Assembly (NCBI RefSeq): GCF_900221005.1
Contig: NZ_OBQI01000001.1
Span: 744,001 to 808,000 of the forward strand
Length of the DNA stretch: 64,000 bases
Origin: Blastococcus aggregatus
Lineage (GTDB): Bacteria; Actinomycetota; Actinomycetes; Mycobacteriales; Geodermatophilaceae
Direction of reading: 5' to 3'
The translations under genes and the position numbers were made by a program. The notes under the pieces were generated by a model. That model made no database searches, was not told the origin of the DNA, and saw nothing but the letters and a program-made list of their open reading frames with translations. This document shows, piece by piece, positions 1-9,097 of the stretch. The first letter of the stretch is position 1. Each line of letters begins with the position of its first letter.

Positions 1-13
1 GGCTGATCTGCAC
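1..13 (-). CDS. possible 5' end of an unidentified gene
   Basis: Read leftward, a GTG codon at 13-11 is preceded five bases upstream by GAGGAGG (25-19), an unusually strong ribosome binding site, and opens a frame reading V-Q-I-S before the window ends. It would be the next gene after rlmB on the same strand, about 70 bases downstream. Only four codons are visible, so the product cannot be identified. The call rests only on the Shine-Dalgarno match and spacing. Confidence 0.3.
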
Positions 14-81
14 GCGAGCCTCCTCGGGGGGCGGTGGCGCGGAGTGTGCTCCTCCACCCCCCGGAGAGGCAACGGCTCAGC

Positions 82-1080
82 TCAGCTGGGGGACGGCTCC
101 TGGCCGCGGTGCGCTCCGGAGGAGCGCCGGACCATCGCGACCTGGTACAGCGCGATGCCCGCCGCGACGCTGACGTTGAGCGACTCGGTGTCCCGGTCGA
201 TCGGGATGCGCACGACGACGTCGCACTTCTCCCGCACCAGCCGCGACAGGCCGGTCCCCTCCGCGCCGACCACCAGTGCGACGGCGTCGGCGAAGCCGTC
301 GTACTCGTGCAGCTCGATGTCGCCCTCGCCGGCCAGGCCGACCGTCTGCAACCCGGCGTCCTGGTAGGAGCCCAGGGCGCGCGGCAGGTTGACCGCCCGC
401 GCGACCGGGATGCGGGCGGCGGCACCGGCGCTGGTGCGCCAGGCCGAGGCCGTCATGCCCACGGCGCGACGCTGGGGCACGACGACGCCGTGCGCGTCGA
501 AGGCCGCCGCGGAACGCACGACGGCACCCAGGTTGCGCGGATCGGTGACGCCATCGAGCGCGACCAGCAGCGGCGGGCGGCCCGAGTCGTGGGCCAGGTC
601 GAGCAGGTCGTCGGGGTGCGCGTAGTCGTAGGGCGGCACCTGCAGGCCGATGCCCTGGTGCAGCGCACCCTGGGACATCCGGTCGAACTCGGCCTTCCCG
701 ACCTCGAGCAGCGGCAGCCCGCGGTCGGCGGCCAGGGCCAGCGCCTCGGTGATCCGCTCGTCGGTCAGGCGCTGGTTGTCACCGGTGACGACGTAGAGCG
801 CGTTCGCCGGGATGCGCGCGCGCAGCGCCTCCACGACCGGGTTCCGGCCGAGCAGCAGCTCCGGCGACTCCTCGGAGCGGGCCCGGGCGCGGGCGCGCTC
901 GGAGCGGGCGTGCGCCTCGGCCGCGGCCTTGCGCTGGGCGGGGTGCCCGGGACGCGCCTCGGCCGGCGGCGTCGCGCCCCGGCCCACGAGCGAACGGCGG
1001 TTCTTCCCACCGGTGCCGGCGGTGGCGCGCTTCTTGCCTGCGCCGTCGCTACGGCCTCGGCGCTGGCTGTTGCCGGCCAT
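82..1080 (-). CDS. rlmB: 23S rRNA (guanosine-2'-O-)-methyltransferase RlmB (TrmH/SpoU family)
   Basis: This is a SPOUT-class methyltransferase expected to 2'-O-methylate a guanosine of 23S rRNA using S-adenosylmethionine. The three SpoU motifs are visible: [20 protein letters not shown] and the C-terminal [17 protein letters not shown] that forms the trefoil knot. Before them lie a basic Arg/Gly-rich extension of about 60 residues and an RNA-binding domain starting near [14 protein letters not shown] chose the ATG at 1080 over an ATG six codons upstream because it overlaps the cysS stop by one base (TGATG), implying coupling. The cysS-rlmB pairing is common in actinobacteria. The exact modified nucleotide (G2251 by family) is inferred. 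Confidence 0.93.
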   Translation of the reverse strand: MAGNSQRRGRSDGAGKKRATAGTGGKNRRSLVGRGATPPAEARPGHPAQRKAAAEAHARSERARARARSEESPELLLGRNPVVEALRARIPANALYVVTGDNQRLTDERITEALALAADRGLPLLEVGKAEFDRMSQGALHQGIGLQVPPYDYAHPDDLLDLAHDSGRPPLLVALDGVTDPRNLGAVVRSAAAFDAHGVVVPQRRAVGMTASAWRTSAGAAARIPVARAVNLPRALGSYQDAGLQTVGLAGEGDIELHEYDGFADAVALVVGAEGTGLSRLVREKCDVVVRIPIDRDTESLNVSVAAGIALYQVAMVRRSSGAHRGQEPSPS

Positions 1081-2480
1081 CAGCGGCTCAGCTCCCATCG
1101 GGGTCCATCAGGGGTGTCCTCGACGGAGACGCCGAGGGTGGTCAGTTGGTCGCGGATCGCGTCCGCGGCGGCGAAGTCCTTGCGGGCCCGTGCGGCCTGG
1201 CGCTGCTGCAGCGCGAGCGCCACGAGCCCGTCGGTCGCCTGCGCGAGCCGGTCGTCGGAGCCGGGAGCCCACTGCGGGTCCAGCGGGTCCAGCCCGAGGA
1301 CGCCGAGCATCGCGCGCACGGCCCCGAGAGCAGCCGCCGTCGCGGCGTCGTCCCCGTCGCCGAGCGCGGTGTTGCCCAGCCGGACGCCCTCGTGCACGGC
1401 CGCGATCGCGGCGGGGGTGCCGAGGTCGTCGTCCAGAGCCGTGCGGAACGCCTCCGGCAGCTCGCAGCCGCCGGCGTCCACACCCACCCTCTCGACCGCG
1501 CGCTTCACGAACGACTCGATCCGCCGGTAGCCGGCGGCCGCCTCGTCCAGCGCGGCGTCGGTGAACTCGATCATCGAGCGGTAGTGCGGCGCGACGAGGT
1601 AGTAGCGCAGCTCCACCGGGCGCACCCGCTTGACGACCTCGTCGACCTGGGCGGTGTTGCCCAGCGACTTGCTCATCTTCTCGCCGCCGAGGGTGACCCA
1701 GCCGTTGTGCATCCAGTACTGGGCGAACCGGTCGCCGGCCGCGCGGGACTGCGCCTGCTCGTTCTCGTGGTGCGGGAACCGCAGGTCCAGGCCGCCGCCG
1801 TGGATGTCGAAGGCCTCGCCGAGGTACTTGCCGGCCATCGCCGAGCACTCCAGGTGCCAGCCCGGCCGGCCACGGCCCCACGGGGTGTCCCACGCCGCCG
1901 TCTCCGGCTCGCCGGGCTTGTGCGCCTTCCAGAGGGCGAAGTCGCGGGGGTCGCGCTTGCGCTCGTCGGTGTCGGTGTCGGCGGCGGGCTCCAGGTGCTC
2001 GAGCCGCTGCCCGGTGAGCGCGCCGTACTCCGGGAACGAGCGGACGTCGAAGTACACGTCGCCGTCGACGGCGTAGGCGTGCCCGCGGTCGATCAGCCGC
2101 TGCATCAGCCCGACCATCTCCGGCACGTGGCCGGTGGCCCGCGGCTCGTAGGTGGGGGGCAGCACGCCCAGGACGTCGTAGGCGCGGGTGCAGGCGCGCT
2201 CGTTCAGGAAGGCCCAGGCCCACCACGGGAGATCGTGCTCCGCGGCCTTGGCCAGGATCTTGTCGTCGATGTCGGTGACGTTGCGGACGTAGGTGACCTC
2301 GAGGCCGCTCGCGGCCAGCCAGCGGCGCAGCACGTCGAAGGAGACCGCGGCCCGGATGTGGCCGACGTGCGGCGGACCCTGCACGGTGAGACCGCAGACG
2401 TAGAGCGACGCCCGACCGGCACGCAGGGGCGTGAAGTCGCGGACCGCACGGGCGGCCGTGTCGTACAGGCGGAGGCTCAC
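1080..2480 (-). CDS. cysS: cysteine--tRNA ligase
   Basis: This class I aminoacyl-tRNA synthetase charges tRNA-Cys in the cytosol. The HIGH motif is HVGH at residues 38-41 and KMSKS lies at 268-272. Zinc ligands match the family: Cys29, Cys212, His237 and Glu241. The length of 466 residues fits CysS. The mycothiol ligase MshC is a close paralogue, but the full-length anticodon-binding C-terminal half and the [13 protein letters not shown] signature favour CysS. It is preceded by ispF (31-base gap) and overlaps rlmB by one base, so ispD, ispF, cysS and rlmB look like one transcription unit. Confidence 0.96.
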   Translation of the reverse strand: MSLRLYDTAARAVRDFTPLRAGRASLYVCGLTVQGPPHVGHIRAAVSFDVLRRWLAASGLEVTYVRNVTDIDDKILAKAAEHDLPWWAWAFLNERACTRAYDVLGVLPPTYEPRATGHVPEMVGLMQRLIDRGHAYAVDGDVYFDVRSFPEYGALTGQRLEHLEPAADTDTDERKRDPRDFALWKAHKPGEPETAAWDTPWGRGRPGWHLECSAMAGKYLGEAFDIHGGGLDLRFPHHENEQAQSRAAGDRFAQYWMHNGWVTLGGEKMSKSLGNTAQVDEVVKRVRPVELRYYLVAPHYRSMIEFTDAALDEAAAGYRRIESFVKRAVERVGVDAGGCELPEAFRTALDDDLGTPAAIAAVHEGVRLGNTALGDGDDAATAAALGAVRAMLGVLGLDPLDPQWAPGSDDRLAQATDGLVALALQQRQAARARKDFAAADAIRDQLTTLGVSVEDTPDGPRWELSR

Positions 2481-2511
2481 TGCGCCGAGTCTACGGAGTC
2501 GCGGGCCGTGC

Positions 2512-3015
2512 TCACGCCTCCGGAGAGGCGGGCTCCCCCGTCCGGACCACCAGGGCCGTGGCCACCGCGGCCCGCCCCTCGCCCCGGCCGGTGAGGCCCA
2601 GGCCGTCGGTGGTGGTGGCGGTCACGCTCACCGGAGCACCGAGCGCGGCGGACAGCACCGCCTCCGCCTCGGCACGGCGGGGGCCCACCTTGGGGCTGTT
2701 CCCGACCAGCTGCACCGCGGCGTTGCCCACCTGCCAGCCGGCGTCGGCGAGGACGGCGCGGACGTGCGCGAGCACGTCGGCACCCCGGGCGCCGGCCCAT
2801 CGCGGGTCGTCCGTGCCGAGCAGCGCGCCGATGTCGCCCATCCCCGCCGCGGAGAGGACGGCGTCGGTGAGCGCGTGGGCGACGACGTCGCCGTCGGAGT
2901 GGCCGGCGCAGCCGTCGACGCCCGGCCACTCCAGCCCGGCGAGCCAGCAGGCGCGGCCGGCCTCGACCGGGTGGACGTCGGTGCCGACGCCGACGCGCGG
3001 CAGTGCGGTGCTCAT
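2512..3015 (-). CDS. ispF: 2-C-methyl-D-erythritol 2,4-cyclodiphosphate synthase
   Basis: IspF converts CDP-methylerythritol 2-phosphate to the cyclic 2,4-diphosphate and CMP in the non-mevalonate isoprenoid pathway. The metal-binding DVH (Asp13, His15) and the [18 protein letters not shown] block are present, as is the C-terminal [14 protein letters not shown] segment. Length (167 residues) is typical of the trimeric enzyme. It overlaps the end of ispD by four bases, so the two steps of the pathway are translationally coupled. Confidence 0.96.
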   Translation of the reverse strand: MSTALPRVGVGTDVHPVEAGRACWLAGLEWPGVDGCAGHSDGDVVAHALTDAVLSAAGMGDIGALLGTDDPRWAGARGADVLAHVRAVLADAGWQVGNAAVQLVGNSPKVGPRRAEAEAVLSAALGAPVSVTATTTDGLGLTGRGEGRAAVATALVVRTGEPASPEA

Positions 3016-3689
3016 GTGGTGGTCTCTCCGAGGGTCAGGGTGAGCTCGGCCAGGGCCAGGTCGTGCGGAACGGTGACCTTCGCCGAGCGCTCGTCACCGG
3101 GCACCGTGGTCACCGCGACCCCGGCCCGCCGCACGACGGCGGCGTCGTCGGTGAGCTCGGCGTCGGGCTCCAGCGCGTCGTAGGCGGCCTCGAGGGTGGC
3201 CCGGTCGAAGCCCTGGGGGGTCTGCACGCGCCGCAGCGGTGCGCGCGGCACGGCGTCGACGACCAGGCCGTCGTCGTCGACCAGCACGGTGGTGTCGACG
3301 ACCGGGAGCACCGGCACCACCGCGAGCGCCCCGGCGCCGAGGGCGCCGAGCACCCGGGCGACCGCCCCGGGCGGGGTCAGCGGGCGGGCGGCGTCGTGCA
3401 CCAGCACGGCGGTGGCGGCGGAGCCGGCGGCGGCCAGGCCGGCCCGCACGGACGCGGTGCGGGTGGCGCCCCCGTCCACGACGGTGACCTCCGGTGGCAG
3501 CACGGCCTCGAACTCCGCGCGCTGCGCGGCCGGCACGACGACGACGACCTCGGCCACGCCGCCGGCGAGCAGGCCCTCGACCGCCCAGCAGACCAGCGGA
3601 CGGCCGGCGAGCGGCACCAGCGCCTTGGGGAGATCGGCCCCCAGACGCGAACCACTCCCGGCCGCTGCGACGATCGCGACAGCGTGCAC
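3012..3689 (-). CDS. ispD: 2-C-methyl-D-erythritol 4-phosphate cytidylyltransferase
   Basis: IspD transfers CMP from CTP to methylerythritol 4-phosphate, the step two before IspF. The nucleotidyltransferase signature [25 protein letters not shown] lies at the N-terminus, [10 protein letters not shown] is the central substrate-binding block, and the RRVQTPQGF segment is the conserved family motif. The protein is 225 residues, normal for the family. The ATG at 3689 lies about 50 bases after carD, which runs in the same direction, and the stop overlaps ispF by four bases. Confidence 0.95.
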   Translation of the reverse strand: MHAVAIVAAAGSGSRLGADLPKALVPLAGRPLVCWAVEGLLAGGVAEVVVVVPAAQRAEFEAVLPPEVTVVDGGATRTASVRAGLAAAGSAATAVLVHDAARPLTPPGAVARVLGALGAGALAVVPVLPVVDTTVLVDDDGLVVDAVPRAPLRRVQTPQGFDRATLEAAYDALEPDAELTDDAAVVRRAGVAVTTVPGDERSAKVTVPHDLALAELTLTLGETTT

Positions 3690-3739
3690 GGGAGTGGTCC
3701 GGACGTCTTTCAGGAGCCGAGTGCTCGAGGAGAGCGAGC

Positions 3740-4222
3740 TCAGCTGGCGAGAACCTCGTCGAGCAGGATCTCGGCCTTGTCCTCGTTGGTGCCCTCGGCG
3801 AGCGCGAGCTCGCTGACCAGGATCTGACGGGCCTTGGAGAGCATGCGCTTCTCCCCCGCCGACAGGCCACGGTCCTTGTCGCGACGCCAGAGGTCGCGGA
3901 CGACCTCGGCGACCTTGTTCACGTCACCGGAGGCCAGCTTCTCGAGGTTGGCCTTGTAGCGGCGCGACCAGTTGGTCGGCTCCTCGGTGTGCGGGGTGCG
4001 GAGCACCTCGAACACCTTGTCGAGGCCTTCCTGGCCCACGACATCGCGAACGCCCACGATCTCGGCGTTGTCCGCCGGGACGCGCACGGTCAGATCGCCC
4101 TGGGCGACCTTCAGTACGAGATAAGCTCGCTCGACGCCCTTGATGGTCCGCTGCTCGATCGCTTCGATCAGAGCGGCACCATGGTGCGGATAGACGACGG
4201 TCTCGCCGACAGTGAAGCCCAT
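3740..4222 (-). CDS. carD: CarD-type RNA polymerase-binding transcriptional regulator
   Basis: CarD binds the RNA polymerase beta subunit and stabilises open complexes, notably at rRNA promoters. The N-terminal RNAP-interaction domain starts [20 protein letters not shown]; the helical DNA-binding C-terminal domain includes [19 protein letters not shown] with the Trp that wedges into the promoter bubble edge. The ATG at 4222 gives 160 residues, close to the mycobacterial protein. An upstream -10-like TACTCT lies at 4255-4250. The order carD-ispD-ispF-cysS-rlmB matches mycobacteria. Confidence 0.95.
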   Translation of the reverse strand: MGFTVGETVVYPHHGAALIEAIEQRTIKGVERAYLVLKVAQGDLTVRVPADNAEIVGVRDVVGQEGLDKVFEVLRTPHTEEPTNWSRRYKANLEKLASGDVNKVAEVVRDLWRRDKDRGLSAGEKRMLSKARQILVSELALAEGTNEDKAEILLDEVLAS

Positions 4223-4249
4223 GTGAATGTGACCCCTTTCGCTGACTCC

Positions 4250-4255
4250 AGAGTA
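4250..4255 (-). promoter_or_regulatory. candidate -10 element of carD
   Basis: Read leftward this is TACTCT, fitting the actinobacterial TANNNT -10 consensus, 28 bases before the carD ATG. A purine-rich AAAGGGG follows between it and the start. No convincing -35 hexamer is visible, so the call is tentative. Confidence 0.35.
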
Positions 4256-4345
4256 CCACGGCAGACTGACCCGACGGACCCGAGTCGTGCTGCAAAGGTG
4301 CAGGTCAGAAGGCAGGTCCGCCTCGGGCGAGGGGTTGACAGAGGC

Positions 4346-5200
4346 ATGACCGATGTGCGTGCACCGGGCTCGTGGCGGGCTCTCGCGGCCGGTCTGGCGC
4401 GCGCCACGCATCCCGGTCCGGCGGTGGCGGTCACCGTCGTCGCGACGCTGCTGGCGGTCGCCGCGGACGTCGGCGGCGCGCGGACCGGAGTGATCTTCGT
4501 CGCTGTTCTCGCAGGTCAGGCGTCCATCGGCTGGAGCAACGACTGGCTCGACGCCGATCGGGACCGCGCCGTCGCCCGATCCGACAAGCCGGTGGTGCAG
4601 GGCGCCGTCGCCCCCGCGCTGCTGCGATCCGCGGCCCTCGCCGCCGTCGCCGTCGCCGTCGTCCTCTCCCTCCTGCTGGGGATCGTCCCGGGGCTGCTGC
4701 TGCTTGCCCTGGTGGCCAGCGGCTGGGCCTACAACGCGGGACTGAAGCGCACCGCCCTCTCCGCGCTGCCCTACGTGACCGGGTTCGGTGCGCTGCCGGC
4801 CGGCGTGGTCGCCGCCGCACCGGGCACGCCGTCGGCGCCGTGGTGGCTGGTGGCCGCCGGTGGGGCCCTGGGTGCTGCCGCTCATCTGGCCAACGTCGCC
4901 CCCGATCTCGAGGACGACCTCGCCACCGGGGTGCGCGGCCTCCCCCACCGGCTGGGCGCGACCGTCTCGGCGATCACCTGCGCCGTGCTGCTGCTCGCGG
5001 CCTCGCTCGTGCTGGTGCTCGGACCGGACGGCCCTCCGACCGCCGCCGGCTGGGCAGGCCTGGTGGTCGCGGTGCCCGCGGCCGTCGTCGCCGCGCTGGC
5101 CGGCACCCGGCGCGGGCGTCGGCTCGCCTTCCCCGCCGTCATGCTCCTGACCGTGCTCGACGTCGTCCTGCTCGTGACCGGCGGCGCCGGCGTCACCTGA
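4346..5200 (+). CDS. UbiA-family prenyltransferase-like membrane protein
   Basis: The protein is a polytopic membrane protein of 284 residues with about eight hydrophobic helices. Both Asp-rich motifs of the UbiA superfamily are present: NDWLDADRD (NDxxDxxxD) after the second helix and DLEDDLATG (DxxxD) in the second half. These chelate Mg and bind the prenyl diphosphate. The family moves prenyl groups to aromatic acceptors or sugars; the substrate cannot be read from sequence. ATG at 4346 is chosen because the first helix starts soon after; no strong ribosome site is visible. It is divergent from carD and precedes the lpqE-like gene. I do not recall a prenyltransferase at this place in mycobacteria. 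Confidence 0.85.
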   Translation: MTDVRAPGSWRALAAGLARATHPGPAVAVTVVATLLAVAADVGGARTGVIFVAVLAGQASIGWSNDWLDADRDRAVARSDKPVVQGAVAPALLRSAALAAVAVAVVLSLLLGIVPGLLLLALVASGWAYNAGLKRTALSALPYVTGFGALPAGVVAAAPGTPSAPWWLVAAGGALGAAAHLANVAPDLEDDLATGVRGLPHRLGATVSAITCAVLLLAASLVLVLGPDGPPTAAGWAGLVVAVPAAVVAALAGTRRGRRLAFPAVMLLTVLDVVLLVTGGAGVT

Positions 5201-5256
5201 GCCGGCGGCCCCGCGGTTCACGCCTTCCCTGCGGGCGAGTCGCCGGGAGCGCCCGT

Positions 5257-5262
5257 TAGGCT
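5257..5262 (+). promoter_or_regulatory. candidate -10 element of the lpqE-like gene
   Basis: TAGGCT fits TANNNT and lies about 65 bases before the GTG start at 5328, in the gap after the prenyltransferase gene. A -35 element is not evident. Confidence 0.3.
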
Positions 5263-5327
5263 CCAGGCGATCCTCGCGCCACCGAACCCGCGGTGGCCGG
5301 ACCGAACCTGTGTGGAGGTCGACGGCT

Positions 5328-5939
5328 GTGAAGCGCGCTCTGCGGGCCGCCATCGTGGGCGTTGCTCTGTTCTCACCCGTTGCCCTCTCCGCGTGCAGCG
5401 CGGGACAGGTCGCACAGACCGCCACCCAGGAGCGGGACAAGGTCGGCGCCATGGCGGAGGTCGGCGACCTCACCCTGCGCCAGGTGAACCTGGCCCACCC
5501 GCGCAGCGGGAGCTACGACGCCGGCGACGACGCCGAGCTGACGATGGCCATCGTCAACACCGGCGACGAGGCCGACACGCTCGTCTCGGTCGAGGGCGAG
5601 GGCTTCGGTGACGTCGAGATCGCCGGCACCCCGTCGGGCAGCGCGTCCACCTCGGCGTCCGACGAGATCGAGCTTCCGGCGGACACCACGGTCTTCGTCG
5701 GCTCCGACGACGGAACGATCACCCTGACCGACCTGGACGAGCCTCTGACCGTCGGGCAGCACCTGTCCCTCGTGCTCACCTTCGAGAACGCCGGCGAGGT
5801 GACGGTCATGGCCACGGTCGCGACCCCCGCCGAGGAGCTCGAGCGCGAGGAGGGCTTCGACTTCCACCACTCGGAGGAAGAGGGCACCGAGGGTGCCGAG
5901 GACGTCGCGCGCGAGCGCGAGTCCGCCGTCGGCGACTGA
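5328..5939 (+). CDS. LpqE-like lipoprotein of unknown function
   Basis: The protein opens with a lipoprotein signal: basic MKRALR, a hydrophobic stretch and a VALSAC lipobox, so the mature protein starts at the Cys and should be membrane-anchored outside the cell. The mature part is acidic and beta-rich, with an Ala/Ser/Thr spacer in the middle and a Glu-rich, His-containing tail (DFHHSEEEG). GTG at 5328 is preferred over the in-frame GTG at 5310 because GGAGG (5314-5318) sits nine bases before it. The position between carD and radA matches mycobacterial lpqE (Rv3584). The fold recalls PCu(A)C copper-chaperone-like proteins, but I see no Met/His metal motif. Function is unknown. Confidence 0.8.
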   Translation: MKRALRAAIVGVALFSPVALSACSAGQVAQTATQERDKVGAMAEVGDLTLRQVNLAHPRSGSYDAGDDAELTMAIVNTGDEADTLVSVEGEGFGDVEIAGTPSGSASTSASDEIELPADTTVFVGSDDGTITLTDLDEPLTVGQHLSLVLTFENAGEVTVMATVATPAEELEREEGFDFHHSEEEGTEGAEDVARERESAVGD

Positions 5940-5988
5940 CCGACCTTCCCGGCCGGCGGCGCTCCCGCGTCCTGTCGGTGGCCGGGGT

Positions 5989-5994
5989 TAGCGT
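5989..5994 (+). promoter_or_regulatory. candidate -10 element of a leaderless radA transcript
   Basis: TAGCGT (TANNNT) ends six bases before the radA GTG at 6001, and no Shine-Dalgarno sequence lies between. This spacing places the transcription start at or near the start codon, the standard layout of actinobacterial leaderless genes. Confidence 0.45.
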
Positions 5995-6000
5995 CGCCCC

Positions 6001-7365
6001 GTGCCGCCCGCCGGAGTGAAGACCGCCCGCCCCGCCCACCGCTGCACCGAGTGCGGCTACGCCTCGGCGAAGTGGGTCGGCCGCTGCCCGGAGTGCCAGG
6101 CCTGGGGCACGATCCAGGAGATCGGCACGGCCGGTCCCTCGCTCCGCGCCGTCGCGGCGGGCCCGGTCACCGCACCCGCCCGCCCGATCGCCGAGGTCGA
6201 GCTGGCCGGCGCACGGGCCGTCCCGACCGGCATCGGTGAGTTCGACCGCGTCCTCGGTGGCGGGCTGGTCCCCGGCGCGGTGCTGCTGGTCGCCGGCGAG
6301 CCCGGGGTCGGCAAGAGCACGCTCCTGCTCGAGGTCGCCCACCGCGTCGCCGCGAGCAACGGCCCCGCGCTGGTCGTGTCGGGCGAGGAGTCGGCCGGCC
6401 AGGTCCGGCTGCGCGCCGAGCGCATCGGCGCCCTGCACGAGCGGCTCTACCTGGCCGCCGAGACCGAGCTCTCGGCCGTCCTCTCGCACGTCGAGCAGGT
6501 CAACCCGACGCTGCTCGTCCTCGACAGCGTCCAGACGGTGCGCTCCCCCGGCGACGGCACGGACGGCGGTGCGACGCAGGTCCGCGCGGTCGCCAGCGCG
6601 CTGACCGCCGTCGCGAAGAGCCGCGGGATGACCACGATCCTGGTCGGCCACGTGACCAAGGACGGCGCGATCGCCGGCCCGCGCACCCTGGAGCACCTGG
6701 TCGACGTCGTCATCTCCTTCGACGGGGAGCGGCACTCCACGCTGCGGCTGGTCCGCGCCACCAAGAACCGGTTCGGCCCGGCCGACGAGATCGGCTGCTT
6801 CGAGATCGGGGACACCGGCGTGGTCGGCGTGCCCGACCCCTCGGCGCTGTTCGTCTCGCGGCGCGCGGCCCCCGTGCCGGGCAGCTGCGTCACCGTCACG
6901 ATGGAGGGCAGCCGGCCCCTGCTCGCCGAGGTGCAGGCCCTGGTCGCCAGCTCCTCGGGCGGCGGCTCCCCGCGGCGGGCGGTCAGTGGTCTCGACGCCC
7001 AGCGGGTGGCCATGATCAACGCCGTCGTCGAGCGCCGCGGCGGGGTGAAGCTGGCCGACGCCGACGTGTTCGCGGCCTCCGTCGGGGGCGTGCGCATCGC
7101 CGAGCCGGCGGCCGATCTCGCCCTCGCGCTGGCCATCGCCTCGGCCTCCAGCGACCGCGCCCTCCCGCCCGGGATGATCGCGCTCGGCGAGGTCGGGCTG
7201 TCCGGCGAGATCCGCCGGGTGGGCGGCACCGGCCGCCGGCTGGCCGAGGCCGCCCGGCAGGGGTACCAGGTGGCCTTCGTCCCGCCGGACGCCGGCCCCC
7301 CGCCGCCCGGCATCCGCCTGGTCGAGGTGCCCGATCTCGGATCGGCGTTCTCCCGGCTCTTCTGA
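6001..7365 (+). CDS. radA: DNA repair protein RadA
   Basis: RadA is a RecA-like, DnaB-type helicase that promotes branch migration of recombination intermediates. An N-terminal C4 zinc finger is visible (Cys15, 18, 29, 32), Walker A GEPGVGKS is at 99-106 and the RadA-specific KNRFG is at 255-259. The C-terminal Lon-protease-like domain follows (DVFAASVGGVRIAEPAADLA). The length of 454 residues is standard. It is co-oriented with disA, with about 100 bases between; radA-disA adjacency is widespread and RadA is known to modulate DisA activity in some bacteria. Confidence 0.97.
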   Translation: MPPAGVKTARPAHRCTECGYASAKWVGRCPECQAWGTIQEIGTAGPSLRAVAAGPVTAPARPIAEVELAGARAVPTGIGEFDRVLGGGLVPGAVLLVAGEPGVGKSTLLLEVAHRVAASNGPALVVSGEESAGQVRLRAERIGALHERLYLAAETELSAVLSHVEQVNPTLLVLDSVQTVRSPGDGTDGGATQVRAVASALTAVAKSRGMTTILVGHVTKDGAIAGPRTLEHLVDVVISFDGERHSTLRLVRATKNRFGPADEIGCFEIGDTGVVGVPDPSALFVSRRAAPVPGSCVTVTMEGSRPLLAEVQALVASSSGGGSPRRAVSGLDAQRVAMINAVVERRGGVKLADADVFAASVGGVRIAEPAADLALALAIASASSDRALPPGMIALGEVGLSGEIRRVGGTGRRLAEAARQGYQVAFVPPDAGPPPPGIRLVEVPDLGSAFSRLF

Positions 7366-7427
7366 GCCCTGGGGGTTCCGCATCTGAGATGCTGACCCGG
7401 AGCCCGGTCCCCCGTGGGCAGGGCACG

Positions 7428-7433
7428 TAGACT
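7428..7433 (+). promoter_or_regulatory. candidate -10 element of disA
   Basis: TAGACT fits TANNNT and lies 34 bases before the disA GTG, leaving a short leader that contains the AGGAG ribosome site at 7458-7462. It suggests that disA has its own promoter in addition to read-through from radA. Confidence 0.4.
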
Positions 7434-7467
7434 CGGCATCCGCACCACTCGACCGTCAGGAGCGCTC

Positions 7468-8553
7468 GTGCCCGCCGCTGAGGACGCCGAGGTCGCACTG
7501 CGCGAGCTCCTCGGCCGGATCGCTCCGGGCACCGCCCTGCGCGACGGTCTGGAGCGCATCCTGGCCGGCCGTACCGGCGCGCTCATCGTCCTGGGCTACG
7601 ACCGCGTGGTCGAGTCCCTGTGCACCGGCGGCTTCGCCCTCGACGTCGCACTGTCGGCCACCCGCCTCCGCGAGCTGGCCAAGATGGACGGCGCGGTCAT
7701 CGTCTCCTACGACGGCAGCCGGATCGTGCGCGCCGGAGTGCACCTGATGCCCGACCCGACCGTGCCGACCGAGGAGTCGGGCACCCGCCACCGCACGGCC
7801 GAACGGGTCGCGATCCAGACCGGCTTCCCGGTGATCTCGGTGAGCCAGTCGATGCACATCATCAGCGTCTACGTGACCGGGCGCCGGTACACCCTGGAGC
7901 ACCCCACCACGATCCTGGCGCGCGCCAACCAGGCGCTCGCGGCCCTGGAGCGGTACAAGCTGCGGCTCGACGAGGTGGCGAGCACGCTCTCCGCCCTGGA
8001 GATCGAGGACCTCGTCACGGTGCGCGACGCGATGAGCGTCAGCCAGCGGCTGGAGATGGTCCGCCGCATCGCCGACGAGATCGAGGGCTTCGTCGTCGAG
8101 CTCGGTACCGACGGCCGGCTGCTGGCGCTGCAGCTCGACGAGATGCTCGCCGGTGTCGAGGAGGACCGCGGCCTGCTCGTCCGCGACTACCTGCCCGACG
8201 GCGGCCGCCGGGTCCGCACGATCGACCAGGTGCTCACCGACCTCCGCGCGCTGACCGCCACCGAGCTGCTGGACCTCTCGGCCGTGGCCCGCTGCTACGG
8301 GCTGCCCACCTCGCCCGACGCGCTCGACTCCCCCGTCAGCCCGCGCGGGTACCGGCTGCTCAACCGGGTGCCGCGGCTGCCGTCGGGGATCATCGACCGG
8401 CTGGTGGAGCACTTCGGCGGGCTGCAGAAGCTGCTCGCGGCCACCATCGAGGACCTGCTCGCCGTCGAGGGCGTCGGCGAGGCCCGGGCCCGCGGGATCC
8501 GCGAGGGGCTCTCCCGCCTCGCCGAGACCTCGATCCTCGACCGCTACAGCTGA
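7468..8553 (+). CDS. disA: DNA integrity scanning diadenylate cyclase DisA
   Basis: DisA makes cyclic di-AMP from two ATP and scans DNA for branched structures. The DAC domain carries the catalytic DGA (residues 74-76, within [12 protein letters not shown]) and RHR (107-109). A long helical spine follows, then a C-terminal helix-hairpin-helix domain ([29 protein letters not shown]) that binds DNA. GTG at 7468 is chosen because AGGAG (7458-7462) precedes it; the resulting 361 residues agree with actinobacterial DisA. The 3' end overlaps the convergent small membrane-protein gene by ten bases. Confidence 0.97.
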   Translation: MPAAEDAEVALRELLGRIAPGTALRDGLERILAGRTGALIVLGYDRVVESLCTGGFALDVALSATRLRELAKMDGAVIVSYDGSRIVRAGVHLMPDPTVPTEESGTRHRTAERVAIQTGFPVISVSQSMHIISVYVTGRRYTLEHPTTILARANQALAALERYKLRLDEVASTLSALEIEDLVTVRDAMSVSQRLEMVRRIADEIEGFVVELGTDGRLLALQLDEMLAGVEEDRGLLVRDYLPDGGRRVRTIDQVLTDLRALTATELLDLSAVARCYGLPTSPDALDSPVSPRGYRLLNRVPRLPSGIIDRLVEHFGGLQKLLAATIEDLLAVEGVGEARARGIREGLSRLAETSILDRYS

Positions 8554-9032
8554 TCGCCACCGGCGCTCAGCGCCGGGTGCCACCGCGTGGTCAGCAGGAG
8601 CATCCACACGTAAGCCGTCACGGCCATCGTGCCCAGCACGGTCGTGACCGCGTCGAGCCAGGCTCCCCCGAGTCCCAGCAGCTGCTCGAAGAGGACGCGG
8701 AGGAGCAGCGCGGCACCCCAGGTGGTGACCGCCCCGTCGGACCAGCGGCGGACCCGGACGACCGCCAGGTCGCCGGCGGTCTCCGCCGACGAGAAGACCC
8801 GTCGCAGGTAGACCAGCGCGAGCACCGCGGTGAGGGCCGCGCCGACCGTCAGCACGACCAGGGTGGTTCCCGGCTCGTCGGACCCCCGCCTGTCCACCAG
8901 CCACACCAGGCCCGCGGCTGCGGCGAGGACGGGCGCCGCCCACCCGAGCACGAGCCCCGTACGGCGCCAGGCGAGGAGGCTCTGGACGTCGTCCGGAGCC
9001 GGTGGCTGGTCGTTCCAGGGTGCCCGCCTCAT
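8544..9032 (-). CDS. hypothetical four-helix membrane protein
   Basis: I do not recognise this 162-residue protein. After a short polar N-terminus ([27 protein letters not shown]) it has four predicted membrane helices, the first around [19 protein letters not shown] and the last around [19 protein letters not shown]. Arg pairs after the second and third helices (YLRRVF, RVRRW) suggest cytoplasmic loops. It converges on disA with a ten-base overlap. ATG at 9032 is the first Met after an Ala/Arg-rich stretch that looks non-coding. No enzymatic motif is visible. Confidence 0.7.
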   Translation of the reverse strand: MRRAPWNDQPPAPDDVQSLLAWRRTGLVLGWAAPVLAAAAGLVWLVDRRGSDEPGTTLVVLTVGAALTAVLALVYLRRVFSSAETAGDLAVVRVRRWSDGAVTTWGAALLLRVLFEQLLGLGGAWLDAVTTVLGTMAVTAYVWMLLLTTRWHPALSAGGDQL

Positions 9033-9097
9033 GTCGAGCGGCAACACTAGGGCCGGGGGATCGGCGCGACCGGGTGGGATGAGCGCCGGTCCACCGA

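Noticed and set aside
4335..4340. TTGACA as a -35 box for the prenyltransferase gene
   Set aside because: It ends six bases before the ATG, so a matching -10 would fall inside the coding region and no TANNNT is found at the right distance.
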